Shown: positions 11,456-24,514, numbered from the stretch's first letter. The stretch: 64,000 nucleotides of DNA from Pollenia angustigena (GCA_930367215.1 OV884056.1:40114308-40178307); one strand, 5' to 3'. Made by a program: numbers and translations. Notes: generated by a model not told the origin, from the letters alone.

Positions 11456-12100
11456 CACAGAAAGAAAAACACTCGGGATAAATTAAGTTGCTTTAAATAT
11501 GAGTCGTACTCAAAATTCAATTACAAATAACACTAAAACGTGCTTAAGGATCTGTGTGATTAGTTAATCATTAAAATAATCCTTCATGGGATTACTTTCT
11601 AAAATCAGTCCCGGAATTTCTTAAAATAAGTACAAAATTCTTTAACAAAGTAACAAAAATATTGAACTTTTCGTTGGTAGTGCCACTCTGCGAGTAAAAT
11701 AACAAAGTAAGCGTTTAATCTCATTTATCTTATCAAAATTTGTTGCAGACACTACAACATCGCCACACAAGTGGTTAGAAAACGATTTGCTTGTTGTGTG
11801 TAGAAACAACGAAAACACATTATTTTTACGTTTAAAAAGTTAAATTGAGAACGTTTGCTTCTCATTTAGTTTATATTTTCAGTTACATATAAACATTAAG
11901 TTTTTAAAGTAAAATCCATATCGGAAATAATGGGTTGGTTTTATAATTAAAATTCCGGATGTAAAACTGGTAAGTAAATTAATTATAATAAAACTCTCCT
12001 TCCAATTTCACTTTTGGTTTATTTCAAGATTAAAGTTTTACTATAATCAATTTCATTTTCGGATTATTTTAAGTAAGAAATAATGATTAAATTAACTTTA
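11456..12100 (+). mobile_element. CACAGAAAGAAAAA-ended element, copy A (right end uncertain)
   Basis: The left end CACAGAAAGAAAAACACTCG follows TA. The sequence to about 11885 matches, in reverse complement, the right part of the element at 21033-22325, including the block TTGCTTGTTGTGTGTAGAAA. No right-hand terminus was found, so it is probably truncated. It is non-coding. Confidence 0.55.
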
Positions 12101-12658
12101 TAACTCTTAAATCAAGCGCTGAGGTTTTTGCGATTAACTGTGACTTATAACCATCCGTTATGGTGCTAGAGATCCTAATTTTGCACGAAATTCCGTTTCT
12201 TTATTTATCCATCACAACCAGAGAAATGTGACCAAACTTCCCGCCGGAGACTATCGCATTCTAACCGTTGCATAAAACAACTGTTCGAACCAACTTTATG
12301 AGCAACATAATCATAGGAACCAAACACAGACAAACAAAATTTTTTTTCGCAATAATCAAAAAAACTGTTACGGATATGGCTCTCACGGGGGATGTGCTGG
12401 GCCTCTCAGGGGTAGTTAAAGCAGCTTGAGAAGGTATACCTCTTGATGTGATGTCCTCTAGGGTAACTAACAATTGTATACAACCAGGTATGTGCCTTAC
12501 ATTTAAATGACAGGGTATTTTGGGTTCAAAAGATTCAAACGAGTTTGAAGTAATACCATAATACTATATTTTCTCCTGGTAAACATTCACACCGCTCAGA
12601 CTATTGGTGAGGTCTCCTTTGGTGGATTTCTTTGGGGTATACTTTCGAAACGCACGTG

Positions 12659-13747
12659 CACGCAAAGAAAAAACATGGTTGTGGTAAACATATTCTAAGA
12701 GCAACATATTATGATAAGAATTATGATTGTATTCACCATATTAATATTATTATTGAATCATATTATGACTAAATATACTCGTAATATTACAACATAATAT
12801 TTTTCCCTTAATCATATTATTATTCTGTTAATCATACTAAGCTAAGAAGTAATCAAATTATTGTCATGTTAATCATAATAAGCTAAGAAGTAATCATATT
12901 ATCGTCATTTTAATCATAATAAATTTAGAAGCAATCATATTATGATACAGCACCTTTCATAGCTGTCATAAAAATACAAAAAAAATTTAAATATTTTTAC
13001 ATCGATTTTTTATTTTGTGGCTTTTTACAATTTTTCTTAATGTTAATCAAATAGGGGAGTTCAAAATAAGGCTTGCAAAAGAGCAAATGAAAAATCTGTG
13101 GTTTTCATGGGCAACCGCGTGTGTCCATTTTTTCGATTTTAAGATGTTGATGAAATATCGTAGCACTTTTATAAAATATAACGAAATCTCTGTGTGTTTT
13201 GTTGTTGGATTTTACAAAAAAACTATGATATTTTGCATTTGCACTATTACATCACTAATACTTGAATGAACTCCGATAATATTTTAATTTTTTAATTTCT
13301 TTAAACTTATTTTTTTTATGGAATTTTATCTTTTAATTGTTTAACCGCTCACAAATAAAAAAAAAACGACACAACTGCTTCAAAATTATTTTACAAATGG
13401 CGCTAACATAATATGATTAGAGTAAAAATAGTTTGATTGCATCTTAAACATAATATGATAAATGTATAGAAAGTTATCATGCTATGGTTATTAAATATCA
13501 TGATATGGTTGTGAGAAATATAATATGTTTAGAAAGTTATCATAATTAAGTTGTTAGAAAAATAATTATTTTTCGGTCAACAATACTCAAATTCATAATT
13601 GCGATAAACATTGATATGTTTACAGTAACTATAATATTGCTGATATTAAATAAAAATAACAATTATTTGTGTACGACAACAATATATTGTTACATTAAAC
13701 ATAGTGTTGTTGCCGTAACCATGCCCAAGCATATGTTTTCTCTGCGT
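12659..13747. mobile_element. Large MITE with CACGCAAAGAAAAAACATG ends
   Basis: The left CACGCAAAGAAAAAACATG and right CATATGTTTTCTCTGCGTG are inverted repeats of the same type as the 8335-8774 MITE. The interior is a dense field of TAATCATATTATG-type near-palindromes, including about three tandem copies of a 60-bp unit at 12830-12950 (AATCATAATAAGCTAAGAAG). No transposase was seen. It is about 1.09 kb. Confidence 0.7.
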
Positions 13748-13749
13748 GT

Positions 13750-15350
13750 GGTGACATAAACCCAAAACCGAAAAAAGTGAAACGTTCACATGGAAGGTTG
13801 ATATCTCACCCTTGTGGGAACGTTCGGCAAATGGAGGAATCCCTTGGTTATGTTGCTTTTCAACAGATGATGCTTGAATTGCTTTTTGAACTGTGACCCT
13901 TAACACACACAGGGCAATTTGGTAAGTGCTAAATATTAATCACCATGTGTTTGATGTCCACCGTGACTTATTACTACTATGATATTGATGATTGGCTTAA
14001 AACTTATGCAGAACGCAGGAGGTTTCAGACCAATTTTATATTTTTTATTAACACTATTCTCGAGTAAGTCGCAGTCCAATGGACAAAGTTTAAGCCAGTT
14101 TCGGTAAATTTTTTGTTTGGTAGTTGGAAATAAATAACCAAATTTTACTAAGCTCATTATTAACCATACACCTTTCTTTTAATGGGAATTAAATTGATGG
14201 ATATTTAATTTGTCAACTTTTTTTTAATAAATTGTTAAACCATCCCACTCTTTAATACTATAATTTTTTAGCAAAAACATACAAACGTATATTTATATAA
14301 AAAACTTGAACTTGGCAAAACTTTTGTTAATATATTTTATTAGCAAAATTTTTGGTTAAAAGTGCACTTCAACATTTTAGTAAGTTAATAATGTTGTATG
14401 TTTTTAAGTCTAACCTCTAAACGTTGTGAAGGCCACTCATGAAAAATCTTTTAAAAAAAAAGTAGCTTTAGAGAATTTTCAAATTTAAATAAAACATTCT
14501 TATTGTGTAGGCAATGTAATAAAAGATAATATAGAAGCAGACAAAACATCTTTTTTTTTTTTTGTTAACTTGAAGAAAAGAATTTGTGTTTGCCAACGTT
14601 GTAATAACAATTTTTTTATTTTTTTTATTTTTTTTTTCTTATCATTACTGATGCATGAAGTGAAAAAAAAGCAGAAAGAGATTAAGTCGTTAGGGGTTAA
14701 GGAACTTATATTGAGCTTATACAGGGATGCCAGGTTACTTTGATAATGTAGCATGCAGTTAACGCAATTAATCATAATAGAAAAATTCACGTCACCATTT
14801 TCAGTCTTGCAAGAATGCGAAAATGCGAAGTTTTTTTTAACATAACAACAACTATGTAGAGAATAATTTCGGACAGACTCTTGCAGATCCTTCTACAATA
14901 ATAAAAAATATTAAGACATTTCTCTGAAAACTTTTTGTTTTATTTACAATTACCATCGTGCATTTTGGTTGGACCACCCTTTACAATCAATTCTTGTATT
15001 TAAAATACAAAAAGATTGTATGTCGTGTATTTATTATATAAAATACCAGCAAACAAAATACTTTTTTTTTATTTTAAATGTAAAAACATAAATAATAGTC
15101 AGTTAAGTAACAGTCCCAGCGCAAAACAAGTATTTCCTTTCATGAACCCTAAATTTATTTTAATGTTAAGTGTCATACTGAGCTTACTTGTCGACGTTTA
15201 TTATCAGCATAATCTAGCAAATCATCATGAATAGATTCATGCTTGACGACGGTAACACGTTATCATCAACTTTGAAAACACTGTAGGAATTAAAAAAACT
15301 GACAAATGGGGTACCTGGCGCCCCTGGCGTTTTAAACTAATACGAACACT
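13750..15350. other. AT-rich stretch with poly-T tracts, nothing recognised
   Basis: There are poly-T/poly-A tracts around 14550-14640. The open frames on the minus strand are low-complexity lysine/phenylalanine runs and not convincing. Confidence 0.4.
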
Positions 15351-17334
15351 TATTAGTATTGTGGTAATTTTGTTGAATTATTTATGGTTTTTAATCCAAA
15401 TTTTCAATATTTTTAATCAGGCTTAAGTTCATCAAATTTAAATTTTATTAAATTATTTTTATGGAGAAAGGAATTTTCCAACATGAAAATTAATAAAAAT
15501 TGTTATTGATAATCATTCATTCTTGACTGACTAGAGATTCGAACCCAGGCGGCTGGTTACCCTGACATGTTTCGATCGCTACCACTCGATCTCCTCAGAG
15601 GGATTTGCCGTCTTACACTCGCAGCCATCGACGACTGCTGACGTCAATAATCAAACATCAATCCTTAAAGCAAATTGTATTTTAACCTTTGGTAGATCGA
15701 AACTTGCCTTTTTGAATGATTATCCATTTCTAATTGATTTTACATGTTTTTTATTTTTTTATTTATTTTATTTCGAAAATGGAAACATATATTCGCGAAA
15801 CTCATAAACGATTTAAGTTTCTTAATAAAGTTACCTTTAAGTAAGGTTAAACTTTTTTTTTAATATGCGCAGTCGTTTTAGAAACATAATTATTTTTTGT
15901 CATAAAATAAGATTTTAAGCTTAATTTCGAAACAAGGTTAAAAAAAACAAGCTATAAATGATTAAAATCTGTCTACAACTTTTGGTTTTATCAACAAAAG
16001 ATGAAAAATTGCAATTAAACTTAAGAATTTTGTAAAACACCATATTTGTATCGGTGCCCCTAAGGAGTGGAGATAAAATAAAGGGCAAGTATGTTTTAAG
16101 AAAATGCTAAGGACTAAAGACTAATGGAGATCAGTCATTCATTTTATCACCTTATGAACGAATCCTAGGCAGTTATGGGAATTCTTCTTCAATATAAGTA
16201 TATGTATGAAGAATATAATTGATTTACATATCGAGCCGTAACCGTAAAAAAGCTTAAGCGACAAAAACAAAATTTTACAGGAGAAGGTTTTTTTTTATTT
16301 TATTTAATAAAAATTTTGTATGAAGGTTGTCGCATGAGATAAAATTGTTTTTGCTTTAAAAACGTAACGGGGTATCTAATGCGATCATGAAATTTAAGGA
16401 GATGATGCAAGTGTTGAAAATAAAGTCATTTATTAAAAAATACGAAAATTTAAAATTATGTCGCTTAAGCTTTATGCGGTAAGGGCTGGATATACTAAAG
16501 AAAAAGTTTTTAAAACTGACATACAAATGGATTTATTTATGATTTTTATCAATATCAGAACTATTATATATAGAGTTTTTCTTTTCCGGACATTTTTATT
16601 TCCCGTGAAAGCACAAAAATTACCTGCCGATACAAGACGATGCAAAATATCATTTAACTACTTTTTTTTTTTGAAAAATATATAATAATTCATGAAATCG
16701 ATTCAATAAATTGATAAATGCAGTAAACGTTATTGTTTAATGAAATTGATATAAAACAAAAAAAGTATAATAACTTAAAGAAAATATTTAAAAAAAATTT
16801 ATTTTAAATACGATTTTAGTACAGAATAAGCATTAAACTTTCTCAAGGCAGGATTAAGTTTTGAACATCATTAAATTTTTTTAAATTAATGAAAATTAAA
16901 TTTGATGTACTCAAGCCTAATTAAAGAATATCAAAAATTAAAAATTAACAGTTCAACTTATGTTTATTTTGCATTTTAGTTTGTTCAAATAAAATGTCCT
17001 ACGTGCGGCAGAGGCCAAATTTAAGAATTTTATAAAACCTCCATATGTGTGTGGTTCAAATTCAATATTAGGCCCCTGCCGCGCGTAAGATGCCCCTAGA
17101 TGGGTCAAATGTATGACCAACCCCACTTTATTTTTTATCTTAATCATTTATTTCTAACATACCTACGCGCTATCTCCATTCCTCCTCCCAACAAAATGCT
17201 CAGAAAAAGTCCCATAAATGCCCAGGAGTTGCCCCTAGTTGGATAAAACGTATGACCGACCTCATTTAGTTTTTGTCTTTAACATTTTCTCGAGACATTC
17301 TTTCCCCTTATCACCACTTCTTAGGGGGCTCCCA

Positions 17335-18243
17335 CACTGAAAGAACTTTCTTCGCAATACCAATGAATTTTGACATTAATCCCATGAAAAATTGCATTAA
17401 AAAGGAACCTATGCAGCGCTTCGTGGGATCAATGAAACCTGTTTCATTAGAAGGATTTAATGAAACATTACATTAGATCTATCAATATTATTCATTGGAT
17501 GAATACTTTCAATAAAGTTAAAAAAAAATTTTATTTTTTTTAATTATTTTTTTTTTATTATATTTTCTTATTTCATTTTTTTCTGTCTCTGGCGGGATTC
17601 GATCGCGCAACCTCGGTGGTGCTGATAGACTAGCTCACTACCAGCTAGCCTACCGGGGCAGTGTAGTTTTTGGATAAAAAAAACTTGTTTTTTACTCAAT
17701 TAAGAGCGTAAATATGAGATTAAATTGTCCATAACAAAAATAACAAGGTTGATTGAAAGTGGATTGAAAGTTTTTGTTTCATTACTATAATGACATTTTT
17801 ATTGTCATATTGAAAATTTAAATTTATGAAGGCAATTATTGAAATATGTTGCTTTTATAAAAAAATGTTGGATTTCGTAAATTTAATGGCATACATTCAA
17901 CATAAGATGTATGAAAATATTTCATCTTTCATTTTTTAATTAACAATTAAAAATTTTTTTAAGGAAACTATAATTTTGTATTAATTAATAAATATAGTTA
18001 TGTTTGTATATTGTTTTTTTATGTTCCCAATTAAAGTTTTTTGTTTAACTTCGACAAACTTAAGTTTTCATATATCCAATGAAAATTTTTAACGTAATTA
18101 CGAAATCTAATGAAGCGATTTTAACGAAAATACTTCATTATAACTATGAAATTCCTTTTAGTCAATGGAAATTTTCATTTACCCAAGGAAAAGTTTTTTA
18201 TGAAAATGATTCATTAAATATATGAAGCATATTTCTTTCAGTG
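17335..18243. mobile_element. CACTGAAAGAA-ended DNA element, copy 2, flanked by CA
   Basis: Ends CACTGAAAGAA and TTCTTTCAGTG with CA outside both (17333-17334, 18244-18245). It is near-identical to 5338-6208 with small indels, for example an extra block around 17877-17940. It carries the same minus-strand tRNA-like module at 17587-17659 and sits inside the 15352-19062 structure, so it is the younger insertion. Confidence 0.82.
17587..17659 (-). repeat. tRNA-like module (SINE-type), second copy
   Basis: Same module as at 5598-5667, with a B-box-like GATCGAATCCCGCC on the minus strand and a 3-bp insertion relative to the first copy. Confidence 0.6.
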
Positions 18244-19064
18244 CATACAAATATTGCGTTTTATGAAATTCTTAAATTAATTAACATTTGTCGACTTTTG
18301 TGAATAAAAGTTTTAAACAGATTTTAATCATTTATGGCTTGTTCTGTTTGTAGCATCGTTTTTTATATATCTGCAAAAAATTAGAAGCCTAGCTACATTT
18401 TTAAATTTTTTATGAATTTTTAAAAAACAAAAATCTTGATAAAAAAATTACTTTTTCAGTTACGCGAATATATGTTGTGCAACCTCCTCCATTTTCGAAA
18501 TAACGGTATATATCGAAAACAAGAGCTGACCTAAAAAAACAATGGGCACCATTGGATTCAGCTTACACGAATTATGAAGTTTTAGATATTTAAATATCCT
18601 AAAGCGCCATGTGCCCGGCTTGACTAATTTTGCAACTAGCACAGTGTAATTAATAAGAATTATAATAATTAATAAGAGTTATAATTAATTAAGACGGAAT
18701 GAAAAATTTTCTTGTTGCGGTTCTGTTAGTTACAATTTAGTTGGTTTAAGGATTGATGTTTGACTATTTACGCCAGCAGTCGTCGATGGCTGCGAGTGTA
18801 AGACGGCAAATCCCTCTGAGGAGAACGAGTGGTAGCGATCGAAACATGTCAGGGTAACCAGCCGCCTGGGTTCAAATCTCAGGTCAGTCAAGAATGAATG
18901 ATTATCAATAACAATTTTAATTAATTTTCATGTTGTAAAATTCCTTTCTTCATAAAAATAATTTAATAAAAATTTAATTTGATGAACTTAAGCCTGATTA
19001 AAAATATTGAAAATTTGGATTAAAAACCATAAATAGTTCAACAAAATAACCACAATACTAATTA

Positions 19065-21030
19065 TTTTCTGAACAATTTAATTCATATTACTCTTCACAA
19101 AATATTCTAAGGAATGAAAGCAAAAATTTTTTGGCGCTCTGGGAATGGAAAAAGTCCCGGAAACTAGAAACCCTTGTATAAGATGAATATTTGTCGGTAT
19201 TACACAAGGAATGGCAGCCATTCAAACCTCTTGCTTGCCATTTATTGTGATGGAGGGTATAAATATATAATTGTCAGAAAATTTCATGGACTACTGAATT
19301 TTCAAAAGATATGGTTACAATAGAATTTTACTGTTAGAAAAACATTTTTCCACTAAATTAAGTCTTGTTATTTATATTATTAATAACATCAAAATTATTG
19401 CAAACTACATTAAAAATAACAACTTTGAATATTTTCAAAGTTTCTGTAAGTTTTTTAATCACTTAATATACTTTTTTTTCGTTCTTTTTATGAACAAAAA
19501 CAAAATTTAATTATAATATACAAATGTTTCTTTTGAAACTTATTTTTTATAAATATGTATTGAAGCTAAAAATTTCGTCATTGATATTCAATATTTCATT
19601 ATTTAATAATAATAATAATGCAAATGACTTTTTTAGCTCTCTGTGAGTAATAAAATTAAATTAAACTATAATAGCCGACTTTTATAGTTACTGTGTAATA
19701 TTTTTTTATGTTTTATTTTATAACAAAACTATATTGTTTAAGAGTCTTGTTTTGTTTTTCTATGAGCAACAAAAAAAAAAAAAAAACATTGTTAAAAATG
19801 GTGGGAAAAAATTAAGAAGTATGTGGAAAACTAAAACTATATAACAGTACGGGGACAAACTACTAGAAACTTCTTTTATAATAAAACGTCCTTTTACTGG
19901 TGGCAAATTATAGATAAATGATGTTATTGTAATCAAGAATTAAATGCTGCAATAAAATATAAAAAAATTACGTTAAAATTAAATTTTATGCTTATAAACA
20001 ATACTAGCTGTTAGGTCTCAGCGCTGTTCGGGATTTTCTAAATAGAAATAAAAAATTAAATACTGGGGAATTTTGTTAATGACTTGTCAAAATTTTATCA
20101 GGAAACTGAGTTTTGTTTAAAAAATATAATTTGTGAATTTCAGCCAATCGTACCATGCAAAAATTAGAATATCACGATAACAGCGCCACCTTTTGGGATT
20201 AAACTTAAGAAAAACCTGGGTTGGTGTTAATCGGTCAAGCGGTTCCTAAGTTTAAGCAGCACATACGCAGCACAAACATTTGTATATTGTATATACACCA
20301 GAGAACGGCTTTGTGCAAGTGCAGAAAAATCGCATTAAATGAACAGCAACAAATACACTCGCTTGCGGTCATACAAACAAACTTGCGCAACCGAAAACAT
20401 TCGCTGCTGGTTTGCAGTCATTCAAATAATGTACATCGTGCTTCGTTATTTATACCATCGTTAGCTTCGTTTTTTAATAAAGATGTTTGTGTGTTCGGTG
20501 CGACAATGATTGTTTTTTTAAAGAGAAAAAAAAATACAAACAAAAAAGCCAGAAATCAAGCAATCATTCATTCATGTATTCATTCAGCAGTTGCTCTGTA
20601 GTGCAAGAATAAAAAAATTTAAATGAAACTAAACGCACATATGTAGGTACAAACAATTTCCATAGAAACAGAAGGCTTTTTTTTATCATCTTAAAAAGTA
20701 CAGTAGTTCTGTATGTACAATGTATTCTTGTTAATTTTAAAAAAACGTCTCATCGAGTGGTTTATTGTTGTTATTGTTGTTAATGTTAACAAAGCGTCTC
20801 ATCGAGTGGACAATGACTACTTGAATGCAAAAGTATAAGAATGTGAGCAATTTGAATTTACACAGTTGTGTAAACACTTTCAATGAAAAACGAACACATG
20901 CAAAAGTCAAATGTGTACGAAACTATGTAAAAATTACCAACGTTGAACTTTGTTTTGCAGGCAAAGAGTGAATGTAAATTTGAGCGTATGAATAAATCAA
21001 GAAAAATAGTGATTTTGCAGTTCTCTGATA
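19065..21030. other. AT-rich spacer with minor repeats
   Basis: Contains a poly-A tract near 19770 and two copies of CGTCTCATCGAGTGG at about 20746 and 20794. The 126-codon frame at 20221-20601 lacks an ATG start and any recognisable domain. The sequence around 20000-20270 (CTAGCTGTTAGGTCTCAG; TCGGTCAAGCGGTTCC) resembles the edges of widespread insect repeats but was not resolved. Confidence 0.35.
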
Positions 21031-21032
21031 TA

Positions 21033-22325
21033 CACTCAAAAGAAAAATCAATCCATCCGTACTCAAAACGAATACAGCTTCGTACGGTGAGTGCGGATTT
21101 TCTTGAATCAAGTTCAGAAGGATTGATTCAAGAACGGATTTTCCATCGCGAAATACTTAACTTATCCATATTCAATCCCGAATTCGTACTAGATTGAAGC
21201 AATCTCAAAATACGCATGATTCAAGTATTATAAAGTTGATTCAATCCCGAATTCGTACTTGAAATAAACCAAAAGTGAAATAAGAAACAGAAACAGAAAA
21301 CACCAGCATCATTCCCGATATGGTTTTTACTTTAAAAACTTAATGTACATACATACATATGGTTTCCGTCAAAAGGTCCACCGTGACCGAAAATTTAAAA
21401 GTTATTAAAAGCTGATTATTTTTCGATACTGTTATAGAGAAATATTTAGATTTTACAAATTTTATAAATTTACCCATTTATTTGTCCACTTAGATGAACA
21501 ATCAGACTGCAAAGTTGTGGAAACGTAATTTCTTATATGTGAGAATGTTTTATTGTATGTTTTCTTTAATATTTATCTTTCTTAAAAGAGGTGATATTTT
21601 ATAAAAATTATTCAAAAAAAAAAAATTCTTACATGGTCTGTCATCTAAAGAAGAGTTCAAAGAGAAATATTTGATTAGGATTAACGGTAAATTTTTATTT
21701 TGTTTTAATCATTATTCAGTTAAACTATTATGGAAAAAATTTCAAGTTCGAAATGTCACGTAGCGACCCAGATTTTGGCTTAAAAAAAATACGAAAGATT
21801 TTGGAATCAACCCAAAAACATTTATTGCTACGTAGGAGAACGTAAAAATATTTGTTGTTTAAAATGTTATTGCATTTTTGATGCGTACGACTGTCACGTT
21901 CAACACTTTGGTTTTGCCCATATATACATAGCTGAATATATGAACTAAATGAGAAGCAGGAGTTCTCAATTTTACTTTTTAAACATGAAAATAATGTGTT
22001 TTCGTCTTGTTTTGTTGTTTCTACACACAACAAGCAAATCGTGTTTTAACTACTTGTGTGGTGTTGTTGTAGTACTTTACAACAAACTTTGATAAGTAAA
22101 ATGAGATTAAAACGCTCACTTTGCAATTTTACTCTCAGAGTGTCACGAAAAGGTTAATAATTTTTTTACTTGGTTTAAGAATTTTGTACCAATTTAAAGA
22201 AATTCCAGGATTGATTTTTGTTTTAAGTATTTTTTAGTGTTATTCGTACTTGAATTTTTGAGTATGACTCGTTCTTAAAATTTTTATAAAAAACTTAATT
22301 TATTCCGAGTTTTTTTCTTTTTGTG
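21033..22325 (-). mobile_element. CACTCAAAAGAAAAA-ended element, copy B
   Basis: A left end CACTCAAAAGAAAAATC preceded by TA (21031-21032) faces a right end TTTTTTTCTTTTTGTG followed by TA (22326-22327). The right half is the reverse complement of the copy at 11456. Motifs such as ATTCGTACTTGA recur near both ends (direct copies at about 21190 and 21252), consistent with subterminal repeats. The left boundary rests on TIR similarity alone. Confidence 0.5.
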
Positions 22326-22884
22326 TATATATAGATACAAAAACACACAGGAAGAAAGTATAATCGGTCAAGTCAAGTCGGTCATGAATTATATATATTT
22401 TTTGGGTACTGAGTCTGTTCAAATCACGCGCACTTTCAGACGACTCAACAGAAAATGAGTTTTTTGGTGTCCCATTGTTTCCATGTAGTTCTCTTAAGCA
22501 GCTTGTGATAGAAATCCAGCACAAAACTTTTGGCACATTGTTTGCTGGTTAAATTTCAAACAAACTCATTATATATAACTAGAAATAAAAATACTACATT
22601 TCGTATAGATCGATGGAAAGTTTACAAAAGACCCTTTATAAACCCCGCTCTTTGTAGTTCCATTAGACTTAAAAACATAAAACTAAATTAAATCCTTAAT
22701 ACAACATTATGCTTTTATAAAACGTACTTTTGGAACACACAAAAAAAGATACAAATTGATTTCAATTAAAAAACTTGTGGTATTAATTAAAAAACTAAAT
22801 TAAATTTGCACCAGAAAACAAATTAATAGTATCAGTTAAATATTTGTTTTAATATAAACAACATTTTCTACTATAATGTTGTTG

Positions 22885-23395
22885 GAGTGACCCGGTAACA
22901 CAGAAAAAGTTTTCACCAAAATGTTTTCAATTAATTTAATAATGCTGTTTCAAACAATTTTTTTAATTGTTCCAATTAATTTCCCTTAATTGAAAATAAA
23001 AATTATAATGTTTGTGTGTATATTTGCAAATATAAAAACATACGCACAAACTTTAAAATATTTAAAATTTTTAAACAATTTTTTAATTGTTTTAATTAAC
23101 TGCGTTGATTGGAAAAAATATTTTAATTTCTGTTTACGTTTTGTTTATCCTATTTTGCTGGTGGTCACATTTCAATTAAACCTATTGATTGAAACTGAAC
23201 AGCAAGAAAAGCTCAAAATTACAAACGTGTTAATTGATATGATCAATTTGTTTGCTGGCGGAAAAATCAGTACAGAATTTAATTAATAGTACAAATTTCT
23301 AACAAATACGTTAATTGAAGTTGGTTTTTAATTTTTTCTGTGTAGGCAAGCTAGTAGTGAGGTAGGCTATCAGTGCCGGGATTACCGCCAGAGAC
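22885..23395 (+). repeat. tRNA-derived SINE, interrupted by a MITE
   Basis: GAGTGACCCGG at 22885-22895 continues after the insertion as GGCAAGCTAGTAGTGAGG (from 23345) through a degenerate B-box region to GCCAGAGACTCTGG and GCAGACAAGCGG. Both halves align with the intact copy at 27165-27262. Confidence 0.55.
22898..23343. mobile_element. ACACAGAAAAA-ended MITE inside a SINE
   Basis: The ends ACACAGAAAAA and TTTTTTCTGTGT are inverted. The interior is rich in TTAATTGAAA-type words in both orientations. It splits the tRNA-derived SINE, which supports the boundaries. It is 446 bp. The open frame inside is not recognised. Confidence 0.6.
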
Positions 23396-23590
23396 TCTGG
23401 TCTTCTGCAGACAAGCGGTTAATTCACTTGATCAAATTTTTAATTAAAACTGGTTTTAGTTTTGCAATTGACCAAAACAAATTATAATACTATAATATCG
23501 GTTCTGATAAAGATAGGTTCATAACTTATAGTTCCCATGTAAGGGTATCAAAACTCATCATAGCCGAATTTAGCACTTTAACTCGTTTAA

Positions 23591-24507
23591 CCCAAGAATT
23601 ACCGTCTTGGTCTGTTCAGACCAAATTTGTGTTTTGCTTGCAATATCTTTCAAACAGGACAAAATATCAAAAATACAGAAATTTAAATTCTATAAATTAT
23701 TATTGTTATTATTATTAATTTCCCGTAGTTCCTAGGTGGAACATAGGGCCTCAAAAAACAAGTTAAAATTCGTTTTGCCATAGCCTTAATTTCACGCCAT
23801 GTACGCCCTGCACACTCGCTCAAGTGCTGAAGTTTTGTCGCGATATGGGAGTGTTTGTGTGCCAGAATACATATATCATCTGCATAATCTAGGTCTCCAA
23901 GTGTACCTTGGAGGCCCCATGCAATACCGGTGTTGTTGTTTGTCACCCGGTTCATTATTATGTCATGCGTTATGTTAAACAGTAAAGGCGAGAGAACACA
24001 GCCCTGACGGACACCAGTCCGGGTATTTATATTGGTGATTAATTGGTTCTCGTTTGACCAGATTTATCACTTTTGTCGGCACTCCTTTACATTCTAGTGC
24101 ACCCCAGATCGCTTCATGGATTAATGTATCGAAGACCTTTTCAAAGTCAAGCACATGTATAAAGGAGTGCGCCACTCCACTAACTGCTCAACTATAATGC
24201 GTAAGGTGTTCACGTGGTCGATGCATGAGCTTCTGGCTCTTAATCCTGCTTGTTCTTGCCTTAAGTCAGGTGCGAGCGATTCTGACAGCCTATTGTTAAT
24301 AATATGGGCTAATACTTTGTTGACCATGTTGAGCAGAGTTATTCCCCTCCAGTTCCAGTTCTTGCACTGCGATGGGTTACCTATAAATGAATTGACTGAA
24401 TTAAGTTTGAATCAAATCAAAATACTACGGTCTAAAATGAGCTAAGTTAAATTTAACTACAAACAAAAAGACTACTTTTTCGATGTCTTGCATGTGGAAT
24501 CCTAGGG
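23591..24507. mobile_element. Candidate TTAA-flanked (piggyBac-like) element holding an RTE-like LINE
   Basis: TTAA+CCCAAGAATTACC at 23587 and, inverted, TTAA+CCCTAGGATTCCAC at 24511 form imperfect inverted ends, each next to TTAA. The 29414-29627 MITE has similar ends. The LINE fragment at 23690-24395 fills the middle. The inverted repeat is short, so this is moderate support. Confidence 0.45.
23690..24395 (-). pseudogene. RTE-like LINE reverse transcriptase fragment with (TAA)n tail
   Basis: On the minus strand the blocks appear in RT order: NWRGITLLNMVNKVLAHIIN, then REQAGLRARSSCIDHVNTLR, VLDFEKVFDTLIHEAIWGAL, and GTLGDLDYADDICILAHKHS, the last containing the YADD catalytic motif. Between them are frameshifts and a deletion. 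The 3' end is a TAATAATAATAAC-type microsatellite near 23695-23715, as is usual for RTE-clade elements. It is 5'-truncated and non-functional. Confidence 0.85.
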
Positions 24508-24514
24508 TTAATAG

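Larger units (their letters stand above)
15352..19062. mobile_element. Long inverted-repeat structure, arms about 340 bp, with tRNA-like ends
   Basis: The left arm (15352-15690) and right arm (18725-19062) are reverse complements over about 340 bp, both starting near ATTAGTATTGTGG. Each arm has a tRNA-like segment with a B-box-like GGGTTCGAATCTC (CCTGGGTTCAAATC in the right arm) and an A-box-like GAGTGGTAGCG. Between the arms are two copies of a block containing GCCCCTAG(A/T)TGG and TATGACC (about 17086-17125, 17228-17265) and the second CACTG element (17335-18243). It could be one foldback element or two opposed copies of one repeat. No transposase was recognised. Confidence 0.6.

Noticed and set aside
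20221..20601. 126-codon open frame as a possible gene
   Set aside because: It starts at TTG, lacks any domain or signal, and lies beside repeat-like sequence. No splice or conservation evidence is visible.
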